The position numbers and the translations under genes were made by a program. DNA of 64,000 nucleotides. It comes from Chamaelirium japonicum. Its lineage: Eukaryota; Streptophyta; Magnoliopsida; Liliales; Melanthiaceae. The notes beneath the pieces were generated by a model. That model searched no databases and was not told the origin of the DNA. It saw only the letters and a program-made list of their open reading frames with translations. This document shows, one piece after another, positions 13,098-25,639 of this stretch. The stretch spans positions 1 through 64,000 of the forward strand of contig CANTAL010000192.1 of assembly GCA_947650365.1 (NCBI GenBank), written 5' to 3'. The stretch's first letter is position 1. Each line of letters opens with the position of its first letter.

Positions 13098-16000
13098 CTA
13101 TGGCTTCCATTTTAGCTCGGGCAGCTTCTGGTAGAAAAACTGGCCCTCTATAGCTGAACAATGGAATGGCTTCTCCTCGGGGCTGTGCAAACTGATCGCA
13201 CCAACCGAGAACTGGTGAAACACTGATGGGCTCAGCGGGTCGGACAGAGGGGGCATTGTCGATCCGGTTACGAGGTTTGAGGGGTTGGGTCCAGATGCGG
13301 TAACATCAGTTGATGCAATTTGCTCGGAGGCAATCCTGCATGCCTTCTCTAGTAAGGAATCGATGTACTTGTGGTAGGCTTCGACCCGGATCTCCACGTG
13401 CTTCTGGACCTGATCAATCAGATGAGAAAATCTTTGAGTAGAATCCGCAAAATGTTCAGTGCTAAGAATTTTGAAAGAATTGGGTGGATACGTAAATCAA
13501 CTAAGATGGATTAAGTATCTTTTTCTTTGAGGAAAAGCAGAAACGAAATTAGTACTTGAGTTTGTTTTGGGAAAATCAGTAAAGAATCTCTGAACTTTTT
13601 CTAGCCTGGATTCACTGGTTTTATCAATAATCATCATAACCAGTGATTGAATTTTGAAAAGAAATAGAAGTTTTTATGTTTAGTCATTAATCAGATTTTG
13701 ATCGATAACCTTGAGCTGGTTGAGCCCTGAGTTGTTAAATAAATTTACTGTTCAATTATAGCCAAGGGTGACTTCAGCAAAATCTAGAAGTTTTACCAGC
13801 CAGGGCAAAGCCTGGTTGGCACCGCACCTCTCGTAGAGGAGGTCCTTGGTTCGAGTCCTGACAGGGGTGTGTCCAAACTTGATTACCAAGTCTGCTAACA
13901 AGGTAAAAGAAATGGGCTATACATATTTAACCAAAGTTTGCGAATTCGGCTTTGAGTTCGGACCGAGCGAAAAATGAACCGATTTGACCGGTACGGCCAG
14001 TTCGGTTCGGTTGTTTCAGCCCTTCTACAAAAATATTATAAAAACAGAAATTGTCTGATTTGGCTAATTCTGATCTGATTCAATTCATTCAGGTCTGATT
14101 CGGTCAATCAGGGTCTGATTCAGGACTGATTTGATCTATTTTGACCTGATTTAGGCTTGATTAGATCAAATCAGACGGCATTCAGCCTGTTTAAAAAATG
14201 ATCCAGCTGATTTGCGCAAACTAGAACCTAATCAGGGCATATTTCTCGTTCAGCTGGGCATTTCGGTTCGGATCACCCAAAATCTGAACGTTTTCAGGCA
14301 AAATAAATCGGGTATGAATGGGCCCTCAAACCATGATTTTAACTAGACCAGACAAGAGTTTATTTGAATGGTATGATCTTGAAGAAATATGTGATGAAAC
14401 ACATCTAAACTCCAAATTTGATCTCGTTACTCGATTAGTCAGTTTAAATAGGACCAAAGTATCAAAAGGAAGATAATTTTTCTGTTTGTCATTAAGATTT
14501 GGCCTTAAGAGGATTGTTATCATGGAACTCCAAAACACTCTCTATGAGAAGGGTTGATAAGTTACTCGTGGGGTTAATTAAACAAATTGGCAACAATGTT
14601 CTGACGATGGTAGTATAAAAGAATGTGGAAGACTTAAAAGACAAAAAAGAAAAAACAAACAAATGAAAGAAATGAAAAGAGGACAACATACCTCTACTTG
14701 TTCATGCAGTCTTCGTTGCACCTCCATTTGCGCTCTTAATGCCTCTTTGACTTCATGGCCCCTAAAATTAGCACCAACAACAGATTTAATGTTTTTTTAT
14801 TTTATTTTATTTTTTGAATTTACATATTAATTAAAAAAAATTGAACTACTCATCCATGTCAACATTTTTATATTCCATATAAAGTTTATTTGGAAGCACC
14901 ATCTTACTCATTCAGATCCGGAGCAGGCACTCTTGGTGACAATGCACTGCTACTAGAGGCTTCCGAGAGGTATGAAGCTGAGAATTCAAGTTCCAAATCT
15001 TAAATAAGAGGTCAGTTCATGACTCAACAAAGAGGTCAAAGAATGAAAAATGTGCTTTTCTCGTCAAGTGACTCAACAAAAGGAAATTTTTTCAAGTTCA
15101 CCATAATAAGTATAGATTAATAATCTTTCAGTCTCCAGCAGTTTCTGATGAATATTACGAAACGAGGATCACTTTAAGAAAATGATCTTAACATTCAATT
15201 GAAGTGGCCGCTGGATTAAATAAATTTCTGAAAGTTGAACTTGATTGGAGATGTGGTCCCTCCCATTCGACATGTAAAAGAGATGCTTGACCACATAACA
15301 CTTAGTACAAGAGCTTGAACTGCATGCTCACTGAAAACCTAAGAAGCACTGACACTGGTACGGGGACACGGGTACGACACGACACGGGTTCGCCGACACG
15401 GCAAATCCTAAAAAAGGACACGGGTACGGCAGGGACACGGGAAAAAAAATTTATATTTTTAAATCTATATTTATATATGTTTGCAATTCATATATATTTC
15501 GATAACCGAAAAAACCTCATAGAAAACAACTAAAATAAAATTTTAATGCATACTGCATCGCTATCATTAGTTACATCCAGCCCGATTGGTGAATCGCAGA
15601 CAGCTCTAAATGGTATGAAAAATAACGGTTGTGTTTCAGTTTTGACTTCAACCTATCTGAAACCTCAGAGGATAAGATAAGTTAAAGCCAAACCTGAATC
15701 GTAACAGTCCATCATAACCATCCTGACAAGTGAATCACACTCAGGCCCAAATGACATGCAAAAGAACGGCTGCGATTCAGTTTTGGCTTCAACCTATCTG
15801 ATTCTCTGAGGTTATAATCTCAGAGGATCAGATAGGTTGAAGCCAAAACTGAATCACCACAGCTTGTAACCCGACCCTATATCGAATAGTCCGTCAACCC
15901 GCAGTGTCCCGAGTGTCCGGCTCCCGGAGGCACGTAGGACACGGCACATACGTATCCGGTGCGTGTCCGACGAGTGTTGGTGTCCGACACGTGTCCGACA

Positions 16001-19000
16001 CGGGTACGGGAGGTCTGGGGAAGTGTCCATGCTTCCCAGCTGAAAACTAAGTTAGTTCATTGTTGCTCCCGAGTCCTGACCAATCCACTAATATTTGGAC
16101 ATACCAAACAGGAATTTTCTTTTTTAGTAAGCATACCAAATAGGATTGTCCAAATAATACAAGGTTGCTCAGAATTGATGTTCCTAAAATCTTGTTAATA
16201 GGGGAAATTACGGAAGATTCAACAAAGCGTAGGAAAAAGGTAAATTTTTCAATCACGAATAAAAGAAAAGGAATACAATAGTTCGTACCATCTTTTGATT
16301 GCTCTATCATTTCTTTGCCTGATTGTTTACCTAATCTGTATTTCTGACAAACATCAAGGAGTTAAGAACTATTATATAATAAACTTTCAGTTTCATTCTG
16401 CTAACCAGCTTTTCAATAGTTTGGTGTAACTCAATCATTGCATAAGTACCTGAAGATGACTTTTCAGGTGAAAAAGAGTAAGCCCCTTCACACCCATTGT
16501 CCGCAAAATAGTCTTTGGTGTCGCTTCTGCAATGACAACCATATCCAAATAGAATATAAATAAATCAATAACTCTTACCATAATCTTTGGTGAATAACAG
16601 CATCAAGAACTTCTGATAATTTAGTCACAATCTGGTTTCATCAATTTTCAATGTAAGGTTTGAAAGGAAAATAAGCCTAACTTTCGGGTGGCTGTCAAAG
16701 ATGCAAACTATATTTATATGAATGCCTGATCCAAGGCTAAAATTGGAAAAGGAAAGAAAGCATTAATTATGAAACCACGCCTAGAATCATATAAACGAAA
16801 TTGCTTGATAGTCTATGTTGGACCACCACTTATATAGAATAGCAACTCAGCCGCCAAACCATCTTAAAATTGTGAAGCTTCAAGAAAACCAAATGAAGGT
16901 ATATAGCATGGACCAATGCCAAAAGCCTTTTTTTTAGGTTAAGAAAAGGCCATCCTTTCTAGGGGTGAGCATCGGTTTTGTCGGTCGGTTTCGGTGTTGG
17001 TTTTGTCGGTTTTATTTTTTTTTCAGTTTTCAAAAAATCAAAACCGAAACCAAACCCGAAATGGTCGGTTTCGGGTCGGTTTTTGATCAGCCCTAATCCT
17101 TTCATTATATAGACAAGGAACTGACATGAATCAATTGTGTGCTGATGATTATGTCCTAGGAAGCATGGACACTTATCTCGAGGTGCCGTGTCCATTCTGA
17201 CGCATGTCGGACACACCGACACTTTAGGCACGCCTTGGACATGTGTCGAGCATGTTTAGTCCATGTTTATTTTTATTAAACTTTTTTTTTGCGGGTACTT
17301 CTTGGACACATCGCAGGTGGTTCAAGGACAAATGTAAATCATTTTGAACATGATAGTGTCAAAAGTTTTGGGTTACTTGTGTACAATTGAACCTATTGTT
17401 GTTCCAATGAGTTTTTATAAGGAGTGATTTCTTTTTGGAAAAAGGCATTAATGGATGACAAAAAGATTGTGGAGGGTTTGAACCATTCGAACCTTCATTC
17501 TCCCACCCATTGCATGCCCCTTCATATCTGTTTTGAGCTAGTCTTTTTATTTTAGATGGAATCAATTAATAACGATTAAATAATACATAATATAATTTAG
17601 GAATTATGTACCTAAATTAAATTGTATATTTATTGTTGTATCCTCGCCATATCAATGTCCTTTTTTAGGATTTGTCGTGTCACGTGTCTGTATCTGTGTG
17701 TCTGTATCCAGGCTTCCTAGAATATACCTAACAATATGGTAAATGATATAAAATAGTACAAAAATCACATACGTGAAAATTTGTGAAAAATATGATAACC
17801 AACAAAAGATCAGCAAAAAAAAATTAAATGTTACATATTGGACATGGCAAAAGCACAATAGCAGCTTAAGACAAGCATGCATGCGAAGGCAAGTGATCCC
17901 AAGATTGAGAAGAGTAACATATCAAACATCAAAATGAAATTTTAATGAGGTAGATAAAGCAGTTCCAACAAACGCCATTAGTACAATTCAATGGGATAAA
18001 GTCCATGGATTTCCCATAGAGGAGTGGTTGCTTAACCATTAGGTGAAAGGGTTATTGGTGAAAATAGATCGTTACATTCAAATGAAAATTTTAAAGCCGT
18101 AAGTACAAAGACATGTAACTTTCTTCTAATTGTTTCCACATTAGCTACCTCAAGGAGATTGCATATCATTGCAAATTAACCACCTGATTGAGACAAGCGA
18201 AGAACTAAGATCATACAGATGAAACCAAAAAAACTTTGAAGTAAACTCTAACCTTAACCTTGACCTACAAAACTTATCCGACTACATGGGTTCGGTATTA
18301 TAGACTAGAGTATGATCCATTGAAGTTTGAGAGTACTTTTTGATCAGCTCTCACAAATCAACTCTTTATGACGTAGTGCAAAATTCCTTTAAATGCAAAT
18401 TGAGCTGGATACTCGAAGATAGAAAGAGTGTTTCAATTTGATCAAATATGCAATTGAGGGAATGCATGTGCTAACCATAGTAAAAAGTTCGGATTCAACA
18501 CTAATTCGATGGGGGGTCAATTCAGTTCACTTCAGATATGTTTGTGAAAGATTTTGGGGAAAATAAAAAAATTCGGAAGTTTGTCAGAATTTTTGGGATT
18601 TCCCCGATATTTTTAGGGATTAGGGTGGGTGGGTGTCTGTGTGTGAAGGGGGGGGGGGGTTGGTTCTAGAAAATTTCAATAATTTTTTTTTTCTGAATTA
18701 TTCATGATTTTTCAGGATTAATCGGAGAAGGGTGAATCAGAAGATTAATCACCGGGTTATTTGGCATCCTTAATGCACTGAAATTTGAAGAGTTTCACTG
18801 AAATTCGGAGAACTTCGTGACTAGGGTGCTAACTACATCAGTCTGATTTGAACTTTGGGAAAGAGAGTGACCTCTATGAAGGTTAAAATACCGATTAGCG
18901 GCTAGAGAGAACGAATGGGGGGTGAACTTTTAGGGTTTCCCTACACTTGGAAAGGGCCTAAACAAAGAAGAAAGATTTGCAGGTCAAATATCTTGCAAAT

Positions 19001-20624
19001 CTATGAGATACCAAATCATGATCATATGGTATCAGATCTTATGGGATCCGATCATATCTCTAACACATAGGTCATAGAGCCATATAACAATAAATTGAAT
19101 TATGAAGGGAAAAAAATCTAATTCAACAAACATAAATTCAGGAGTCAAATGAGACCATGGTTGTAAAAACAAATCATTAGTGAGCACCAATGTGAATAAA
19201 TCTCAAGATGGAAAAGACCATCAACCAGATAGAACACTAGTTTAGTGAAACACTCCAACAAGAATAACCAATTTGGAATATAACGATAAGAAACATTATC
19301 AAAAGAAATGTTCCATACATAACACAAAAAGTCAAACCAAAACCAAAAATAAGGGGGAGCAGAGACAAATTAATCTTTGAAATGTCACCAAATTCACAAG
19401 AAAAAGAGAAAAGGTTACCATGCACAATGCAGTAAAATTACAAACTTGACCATAGAATACAATGGATTGTACCCTCCTTCAAAAAGGGGCCGGAAAGCGT
19501 GAAATTAATGCACGCTTTTAGAAACAACAAGATAGAAACATTCTCGAAGGTAAAAGACATCCTACAGCCATGAAATCAAATGTCGACAAATTTCCTATGA
19601 AATTATCGAAATATATCTATTTTTTTACGATCCAGCCTTGAAATTGTCCGCAATTATGATAGTACCAAATTTCGGTCTGACCAAAATGACTGACATTTGA
19701 CCGAAAACCAATGTTCCATTTTTTTTTTCCAGACAACTCAACTGAAAATTTCTATCTTTTCTGTAAAAAAAATCCATCTTTGCAGTGAAAATTTCCATCT
19801 TTTTCCTCCATTGCGTTATTTTTCATAATAGACTTGCATCATTTGATCGATATCGATTGAAATATGACCCAAAATCCGACAAATTTCCACTGGAACCTTT
19901 ACTTCAAACTAACAAAATTCCCACCAACCTTCGATCATAATCCGACAAATTCCCTCTTTTTTTTAGAAGACATATCAAAATCGACATTTAAAACCTTGAC
20001 TAGAGCACATCCAAATTAAAAACTATGAGAACTCTTGGCAGCCAATGAACGACAACTGTGGAAATAGGAACCAAGAGAAATGAATTCCCAAAAAAAACAA
20101 CCACAGACCCACCAGAATGGAAATGGGAACCTACAATATTACCATCTGACCACTACTTCCCACTTACCCCAAGAACCCACTTCACCAAATACAAAACATC
20201 CTGCTGCTCAAACAGAAACAAAAAAAAAAAAGGCAAGAAATTTGGAACACGCCCAGCATAAACAACAATAGACAGATGAAAAACCCAAATGAACACAAGA
20301 CCCCAAGCCTATACAATCAATCATCATCACCATCACCCAAGTTTTATCCCATCAAAACTCTAATTAAGAAGGTTCCATAGAAAGTTAGACACGAATTTCC
20401 CCCGACTTGCTGCCAACCCATTTCGTTGAACAGAGGATCTGAGGTAAAAGATACAAACTTTCGGGGCCACCGAGCTGCGCGACGGCGTCGACGAAGCGCT
20501 CGTGGAGGTCGGCCGTCCATCGGAGGCGGGGCTTGGGGTCCGCGGTGAGGACGAGGCTGGGGCCGTGGGGGGTCTCCTCATGGGGAATCGAAGCTTCCGG
20601 GCGGTGGATCAAAGCAGAGAACAT
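13098..20624 (-). CDS. MYB-CC (PHR1-like, PHL) transcription factor, six exons
   Basis: Coding exons in transcript order are 20624-20459, 16526-16450, 16343-16289, 14998-14908, 14761-14692 and 13409-13098. All introns are GT/AG, all phases agree, and the sum is 771 nt (256 residues plus stop TAG). Residues about 32-86 form the GARP/Myb DNA-binding domain (KPRLRWTADLHERFVDAVAQ ... ATPKTILRTMGVKGLTLFHL ... SHLQKYRLGK). Residues about 132-180 form the MYB-CC coiled coil with its LHEQ motif (EALRAQMEVQRRLHEQVE). The family acts in the nucleus as dimers, and PHR1 relatives control phosphate-starvation genes; this member's role is not known. The start ATG at 20624 precedes PEASIPHEET and follows a GA-repeat leader. 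Intron 1 is about 3.9 kb. It is closest in layout to Arabidopsis PHL8/PHL11-type proteins, but the exact orthologue is unresolved. Confidence 0.92.
13797..13925 (+). mobile_element. tRNA-derived SINE
   Basis: AAAGCCTGGTTGGCACCGC resembles a Pol III A box region. GGTTCGAGTCC at 13848-13858 is a perfect B box at tRNA-like spacing, but the segment does not fold as a complete tRNA and is followed by non-tRNA sequence. It lies in the last intron of the MYB-CC gene, antisense to it. Confidence 0.6.
13930..14320. repeat. Degenerate CTGATT(C/T)-rich repeat in MYB-CC intron
   Basis: GGTTCGGTTG-like sequence is followed by about ten spaced copies of TCTGATT(C/T/G) and ends near TTTCGGTTCGGATCACCC. It looks like the subterminal arrays of hAT-type MITEs, but I could not fix terminal repeats or a target duplication. 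Confidence 0.35.
15341..16038. mobile_element. GACACGG-rich element with inverted ends
   Basis: The left end AAGCACTGACACTGGTACGG and the right end, read on the other strand, AAGCATGGACACTTCCCC match imperfectly. CTGAAAACCTAAG on the left and CTGAAAACTAAG just beyond the right end suggest a target duplication of about 9-10 bp, as Mutator-like elements make. The interior contains two related segments (GATTCAGTTTTG and GTTGAAGCCAAAACTGAATC) that form a hairpin. No coding capacity. It sits in the MYB-CC intron between exons 3 and 4. Confidence 0.45.
16960..17095. mobile_element. 136-bp hAT MITE derived from the 43-50 kb hAT family
   Basis: Ends TAGGGGTGAGCATCGGTTTT and CTGATCAGCCCTA-type are flanked by the perfect 8-bp duplication ATCCTTTC (16952-16959 and 17096-17103). 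The left 60 bp nearly match the right end of the large hAT at 43164-49988 read in reverse. The right end, reversed (TAGGGCTGATCAAAAACCG), matches that element's left end (TAGGGCTGTGCAAAAACCG). It is therefore an internally deleted derivative of the same family, in intron 1 of the MYB-CC gene. Confidence 0.85.
17155..17720. mobile_element. GTGTCC-rich element with CTAGGAAGC ends
   Basis: The left end CCTAGGAAGCATGGACAC and the right end, reversed, CTAGGAAGCCTGGATAC form short inverted repeats around a non-coding interior rich in GTGTCC/GGACAC near both ends. It is the same repeat family as 15341-16038. No clear target duplication was found. Located in MYB-CC intron 1. Confidence 0.5.
17721..20458. 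other. MYB-CC intron 1, remaining sequence
   Basis: AT-rich intron. A G-run follows a GGGTGGGTG tract near 18625-18660, and a TTCGG/CCGAA-rich stretch around 19640-19980 looks like degraded MITE arms. No exon or coding domain was recognised. Confidence 0.45.
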
Positions 20625-20900
20625 CACCCTCTTTTTGTTGAGGACCCCCAAAAAGATTGGAGAGCTCAGCGGAAAGGAGGGGATTAAAGAAACAAACAAT
20701 GAGGGGGTGGGAGGGGGGTGGGCAAAGGGGGTCGAGCGAAGCAGAGTCTCCCACTCTGTTCTCCAGTAAAAAACCCAACTGGGTTTTGTCCCGTTATTGC
20801 TTGCTCGTATTCTACACGGTGGGGGGGGGGAAAGACACAGGATGGGATAAGAAAAAGAAGGGAAGGTGAGGGTTTTTTGGCTCTTTCCCTCCATTGGACC

Positions 20901-20903
<3 letters not shown>

Positions 20904-20955
<52 letters not shown>
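20904..20955. repeat. (CT)n microsatellite in MYB-CC leader region
   Basis: Perfect CT tract, GA in the sense of the MYB-CC gene, starting about 280 bp upstream of its start codon. GA-rich leaders are common in plant 5' UTRs, so it may be transcribed. Confidence 0.9.
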
Positions 20956-20957
<2 letters not shown>

Positions 20958-21039
20958 TTGTATTTTGTACTTTGTATTTTGTATTTTTTTCTACTTCATT
21001 GAATATAAATGGTTGGTGGAGAGACTCGATACCAAGGAA

Positions 21040-21255
21040 ATAAATTTTTTTCTTTCTTTCTTTTTTGCTAGTCAAGTTACAACCTACTTGTACAACCGCA
21101 CGGATACCAACCTCTCGTGACAGGGTTCGAAACATACCATCCCAACTGCTTCTTTTCATGCCGACATGGCCACCCCTACTCAACGGTCGCGGGATTCGAA
21201 TTGAGGACCTGCGCCTAAAGGGTGCACCTGTGTGAACAGTCGGGTATCGAAACAA
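21040..21255 (-). mobile_element. Probable tRNA-derived SINE, reversed
   Basis: On the - strand, AATTCGAATCCC (about 21190) resembles a Pol III B box. The sequence runs about 130 bp further to end in GTAACTTGACTAGC followed by an A-rich tail (T-rich on the + strand at 21041-21066). This layout is SINE-like. The A box is weak, hence the moderate confidence. Confidence 0.45.
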
Positions 21256-22299
21256 ATACTCGAAAGGGTAGCTTGTAGGTGAGTATACAGGGTGGAGGAG
21301 CCATGTGAGGATCGGTACTACTGTTCAAGGCCTCTTCATGACATGTGAGGAGGAGGAGGAGGAGGAGGAGACGAGCAATGCTATTTAACCACCCGGTTTT
21401 CCATTCAGATTGGGCCATCCTGATGTGGCACATATCACAGCCGTCCCTTTGCATGCCGATCGAGCTTAGCCGATTCACCTGACGGGCTGGGTGCAATGGA
21501 CGGTTGTGATCAGGTGCCACATGATATAGATGTATGGATGGAAGACTGGATGGTTGAATATCACTTTCAGTGAGGAGCCCCTTACACAGGTACTAGTCCT
21601 ATATAATTCAAGGACAACTGTAGTCGTTAGATGCATTGAATACCTCAGTAGCAGGGTTTGTTAAAAGAATTTATAAACAACAATGAATATTTGAAAACAA
21701 CTCCCCCTGAATTATAGCATGCAATTAGTCTAACATGAATCACAAAACAATTTAGGGTTAAGCAAAAACAAATATGGCTTTATATATAGATATTCATGTT
21801 GAATGTTTCATATGTAAATACTTGGCAAATCAACATAATCAAATCTAATAGTATAATACTAAAATAGAAGCCTCCAACCTATATTCTAATATATGGCGCC
21901 TTTATTAATACAGTTTTTAAATATTCTCACAAATGGATGTTGATAATTATTGTTTAAAATTTTTAATATTTTAATAATTTTACTAGCACTTTGTGGAATT
22001 TGAATGATCCTGTATGAAGAAGGGGCCAAAAGAAAACTGTCATCAGTGTAATGTCTAATGAAAGAGCAATTAATGAAGACAACCTCAACCTGTTCATGCA
22101 TCTTTAACTTTCTTTTTTGGGGGAAATGAGCTAATGGGTTCAGATTCATGTATTCATAGCATCATGACATAAGGACTTCTGGATCCAGGGTGGAACAAAG
22201 AGAGGGTCCCAAGATTGGAATGATGAGTTACAAACCCCAAATCTAGCCAGATTGTATGTGAACGTGTTGGAAACTTGCAGTCCATGATGATAAAAGCTA
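21256..22299. other. Intergenic, AT-rich; possible Helitron 5' end at about 21844
   Basis: A GGA trinucleotide run occurs at about 21348-21370. At 21844 the sequence TCTAATAGTATAATACTAAA and the following AGAAGCCTCC resemble the 5' terminus of the complete Helitron at 26887 (TCTATATATATACTAATATG then GAAGCCTC). No matching 3' end was found, so this is at most a fragment. No gene seen. Confidence 0.35.
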
Positions 22300-23014
22300 T
22301 TCGTCACGGAGGGTTGAGATCAGTGTGAATGAGGAGATCCGAAATAGATTTGGCATCGTCTTCAAAGGTGAGTTGTGACTCCAAAGGTGAGTTGGCATTG
22401 CCTGAGAGGGCTGACTTTATCACGGTCGCTTCAGCAATGAGGGGATATGTGGTGATGATTTTGTAGGTAACCATGGAGATAAGATTGTCGTGGTGATTCC
22501 GAAGCACATATGTGGTTGCTGCTGAGGATGGACCGATACTTGCATCAATGTTGAGTTTAAGTGAGTCCTTGGGGGACGAATTCCATTTGGGAGGAGGTGG
22601 TGGAGCAATGCCGATAGCCTTGGGAGATCTGTTATCTTCCTCATCTTCAGGATTAAAAGGCTTGATCAGAGGTAGTGATCATGGGGTTGATCAAGCTGAT
22701 AGTGCTTGAAGGTGGGATGAGCTTCCTTTCAAAATTTTTGAAAACGTTATGCTTTCAATATGAACCGAAGGGTAATGGCGCAGGAGACATAATTTCTTCT
22801 TTTGACTTCTTATTTCGTCGACTGACCAATCCAATCGATGATCGGAGTGTGAATATCACGAGAATCGAGGTTATCATAGGAACCAAACCAAACCAAACCG
22901 TCCTATAGGGGCAATTGAAGAAAACATGAGCATAAGATTCTTCCTATTTTCGCATAGAAGATAGAGAGTCTTGATGTCATTTATCATTTTGGAAAGTAAA
23001 CGGAGAGTCGCTAG

Positions 23015-23474
23015 TAGGGGTGGCAATGGGTCGGGTCGGGTTACGGCATAGCTATAAGGGTAAAACATCCAATCCGGACGCGACCCGTTTAATAAACGGG
23101 TCAAAAATTTAAACCTAAACCCAACCCGCCTAATAAAAGGGTTGACCCGACCCGACCCGTTTACTAAACGGGTCGGGTCGGGTTGGGTCAACAGAACGCA
23201 TGTAAATCTGTTGGGTTGGGTCAAGAAGGGTCGGATTGGGCCGGGTCTGGTCGGTTTAGGTTGGCTCGGTCGGGTTGACACGACCCATTTGATAAATGGG
23301 TCAAGTCGGGTCAATCGGGTTATAGGTACAAACCCAAACCCGACCCATTAAATAAACGGATCAATCGGGTCGACCCGTTTATGACCCGGACTTGTTTAGG
23401 CCAAACCCAAACTCGCTAACTTCGGGTCAGGTTCAGATTGGGTTGGCGGGTTGGGTCAAGGATTGCCACCCCTA
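23015..23474. mobile_element. hAT MITE, CCCGACC-rich, copy 2
   Basis: Ends TAGGGGTGGCAATGGG and ATTGCCACCCCTA are flanked by 8-bp direct repeats GTCGCTAG (23007-23014) and GTCGGTAG (23475-23482), matching at 7 of 8. The interior consists of ACCCGTTTA/CGGGTCGGGT units. It is inserted in the LINE remnant. Confidence 0.85.
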
Positions 23475-23500
23475 GTCGGTAGTGTACCAAATAGAAGGCG

Positions 23501-23917
<417 letters not shown>

Positions 23918-24186
23918 GAAGTTGATGCAAGGCATCAAGTTCTATCTCTATGCTGAGATGGCCTTCAAGATTCTTCAATTGAGGAGAGGCCATAGCGAGC
24001 AATCAAGTAAGCCGATTTGTTAGAAAATTTTTCACTAGGAGTTGGTCAAAGACTTGTTGTAAGAAGGGCATGTTCCAAGATCTGGAGTCAGGAATAATAA
24101 AGAAAGAGGATTGATCGATAACTGGCACCGGAGGTTTTGGAGGGGAAGGGAGATTTGGTATCCATCAATCTTTCAAGGAAAAAACC

Positions 24187-24667
24187 TAGGGGTGGCAATG
24201 GGTCGTGTCGTGTCGGGTTCGCGTCTTGTCTAGTTTCGTGTTGTGTCCAAAACCCCTGGATCCAGATCCGACCCGTTTAACTAATCGTGTCTATATTTTA
24301 AACCTGTACCTGACCCGTTAATAAACGGATAGACCCGATAAGACCCGTTTATCACCCGGGTCTATTCAGTTGACCCGATCCAACGCAATCCGACTCGACC
24401 CGACCTGACCCGAAAGACCCGCTGGTATTATATATTATAGTATCGGATTGCGGGTAGACCCGACCCGACACAACCCGTTGAATCCTAAACGGGTCTTCCC
24501 GGGTCTACCGTGTCCGGACCCTAAACCCGGACCCGACCCGTTTATTAAACGGGTCTATCCTGTTGACCCGTTTACAACCCAAACCCATTTAGTCCTGACC
24601 CAGACCCGCTAACTTTGTGTCGGGTCGTGTCAGGTCTGCCGTATCGGGTCCGAAATTGCCAGCCCTA
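24187..24667. mobile_element. hAT MITE, CCCGACC-rich, copy 3
   Basis: Ends TAGGGGTGGCAATGGG and ATTGCCAGCCCTA, flanked by AAAAAACC (24179-24186) and AAAATACC (24668-24675), 7 of 8 matching. Its interior closely follows copy 1 (shared TATTATATATTATAGTATC and ACGGGTCTTCCCGGGTCTAC), so these two are recent relatives. Confidence 0.85.
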
Positions 24668-24949
24668 AAAATACCAGGTGTGAGGGGAAACGATACTTGA
24701 TAAGTTTTCCGTACTCAATTATTAGGGATACAAAGGCAGGAATTTTATTAATAATAAAGTCTTTGCTTCTAACTTTTATTACAACATGAAGGAAAAGCAA
24801 TATAAAAGGTTTATCTTTATTTTCTAATCCCTCCTCCTAGGCATAATCCGGAGTTCCCTCCTAGTACGGCTCGTAGATCGGGTCTCCAACTTTCGGCTCT
24901 TTGGGCTTCTCTTCCCCAGATAAACTCTCAAGTCCTGCATTATTATTAT

Positions 24950-25429
24950 TATGGGTGGAAATCCTTGACCCGACTCGCCAACCCGACCCGAACCCGACCT
25001 GAAGTTAGCGGGTTTGGGTTTGGCCTGAACGGGTTCGGGTCATAAACGGGTCGACCCGATTGACCCGTTTATTTAATGGGTTGGGTTTGTACCTATAACC
25101 CGATTAACCCGACTTGACCCGTTTATCAAATGGGTCGTGTCAACCTGACTCAAGCCAACCCGAACCGACCCGACCCGGCCCGGTCCAATCCGACCCATCT
25201 TGACCCAACCCGACAAGTTTACATGGGTTCTGTTGACCCAACCCGAACCAACCCGACCCGACACAACCTGACCTGTTTAGTAAACGGGTCGGGTCGGGTC
25301 AACCCATTTATTAGTCGGGTCGGGTTTGGGTTTAAGTTTTTGACCCGTTTATTAAACGGGTCGGGGTCGGGTTGGGTGTTTTGCCCTTATGCCTATGTCT
25401 CAACCCGACCCGACCCATTGCCACCCCTA
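24950..25429. mobile_element. hAT MITE, CCCGACC-rich, copy 4
   Basis: The left end is TATGGGTGGAAATCC, slightly diverged, and the right end ATTGCCACCCCTA. It is flanked by ATTATTAT on both sides (24942-24949 and 25430-25437). The left copy sits within a short ATT run, so the 8-bp duplication is less decisive here. The interior is a reversed relative of copy 2. Confidence 0.8.
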
Positions 25430-25437
25430 ATTATTAT

Positions 25438-25639
25438 CCTTTGCAACCAGATCATATGTAGGAGGGTGAATCTCCATACATACCCAATAGGTTCATGATA
25501 TACATATTATTATAATAGAATAGTTGCTTAAGAATTTTTATAACATGAGTTTATATCTAATGTCCAAAACATTAATAATCCGATCGGCCTATTTACCCAT
25601 TTGACCTCAGCCAGGGTAGCAACCTAAACCATGTGCTTT
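25438..25639. other. Short AT-rich intergenic stretch
   Basis: Lies between hAT MITE copy 4 and the minisatellite. Nothing recognisable. Confidence 0.4.

Noticed and set aside
20385-20894. 169-residue reading of the first MYB-CC exon with a longer N-terminus
   Set aside because: The upstream part is proline-rich leader translation. The ATG at 20624 fits the family's short N-terminus, and the frame must end at the splice donor at 20458.
21844-21900. A second complete Helitron
   Set aside because: Only the 5' motif is present; no hairpin with CTRRT end was found downstream before unrelated LINE sequence.
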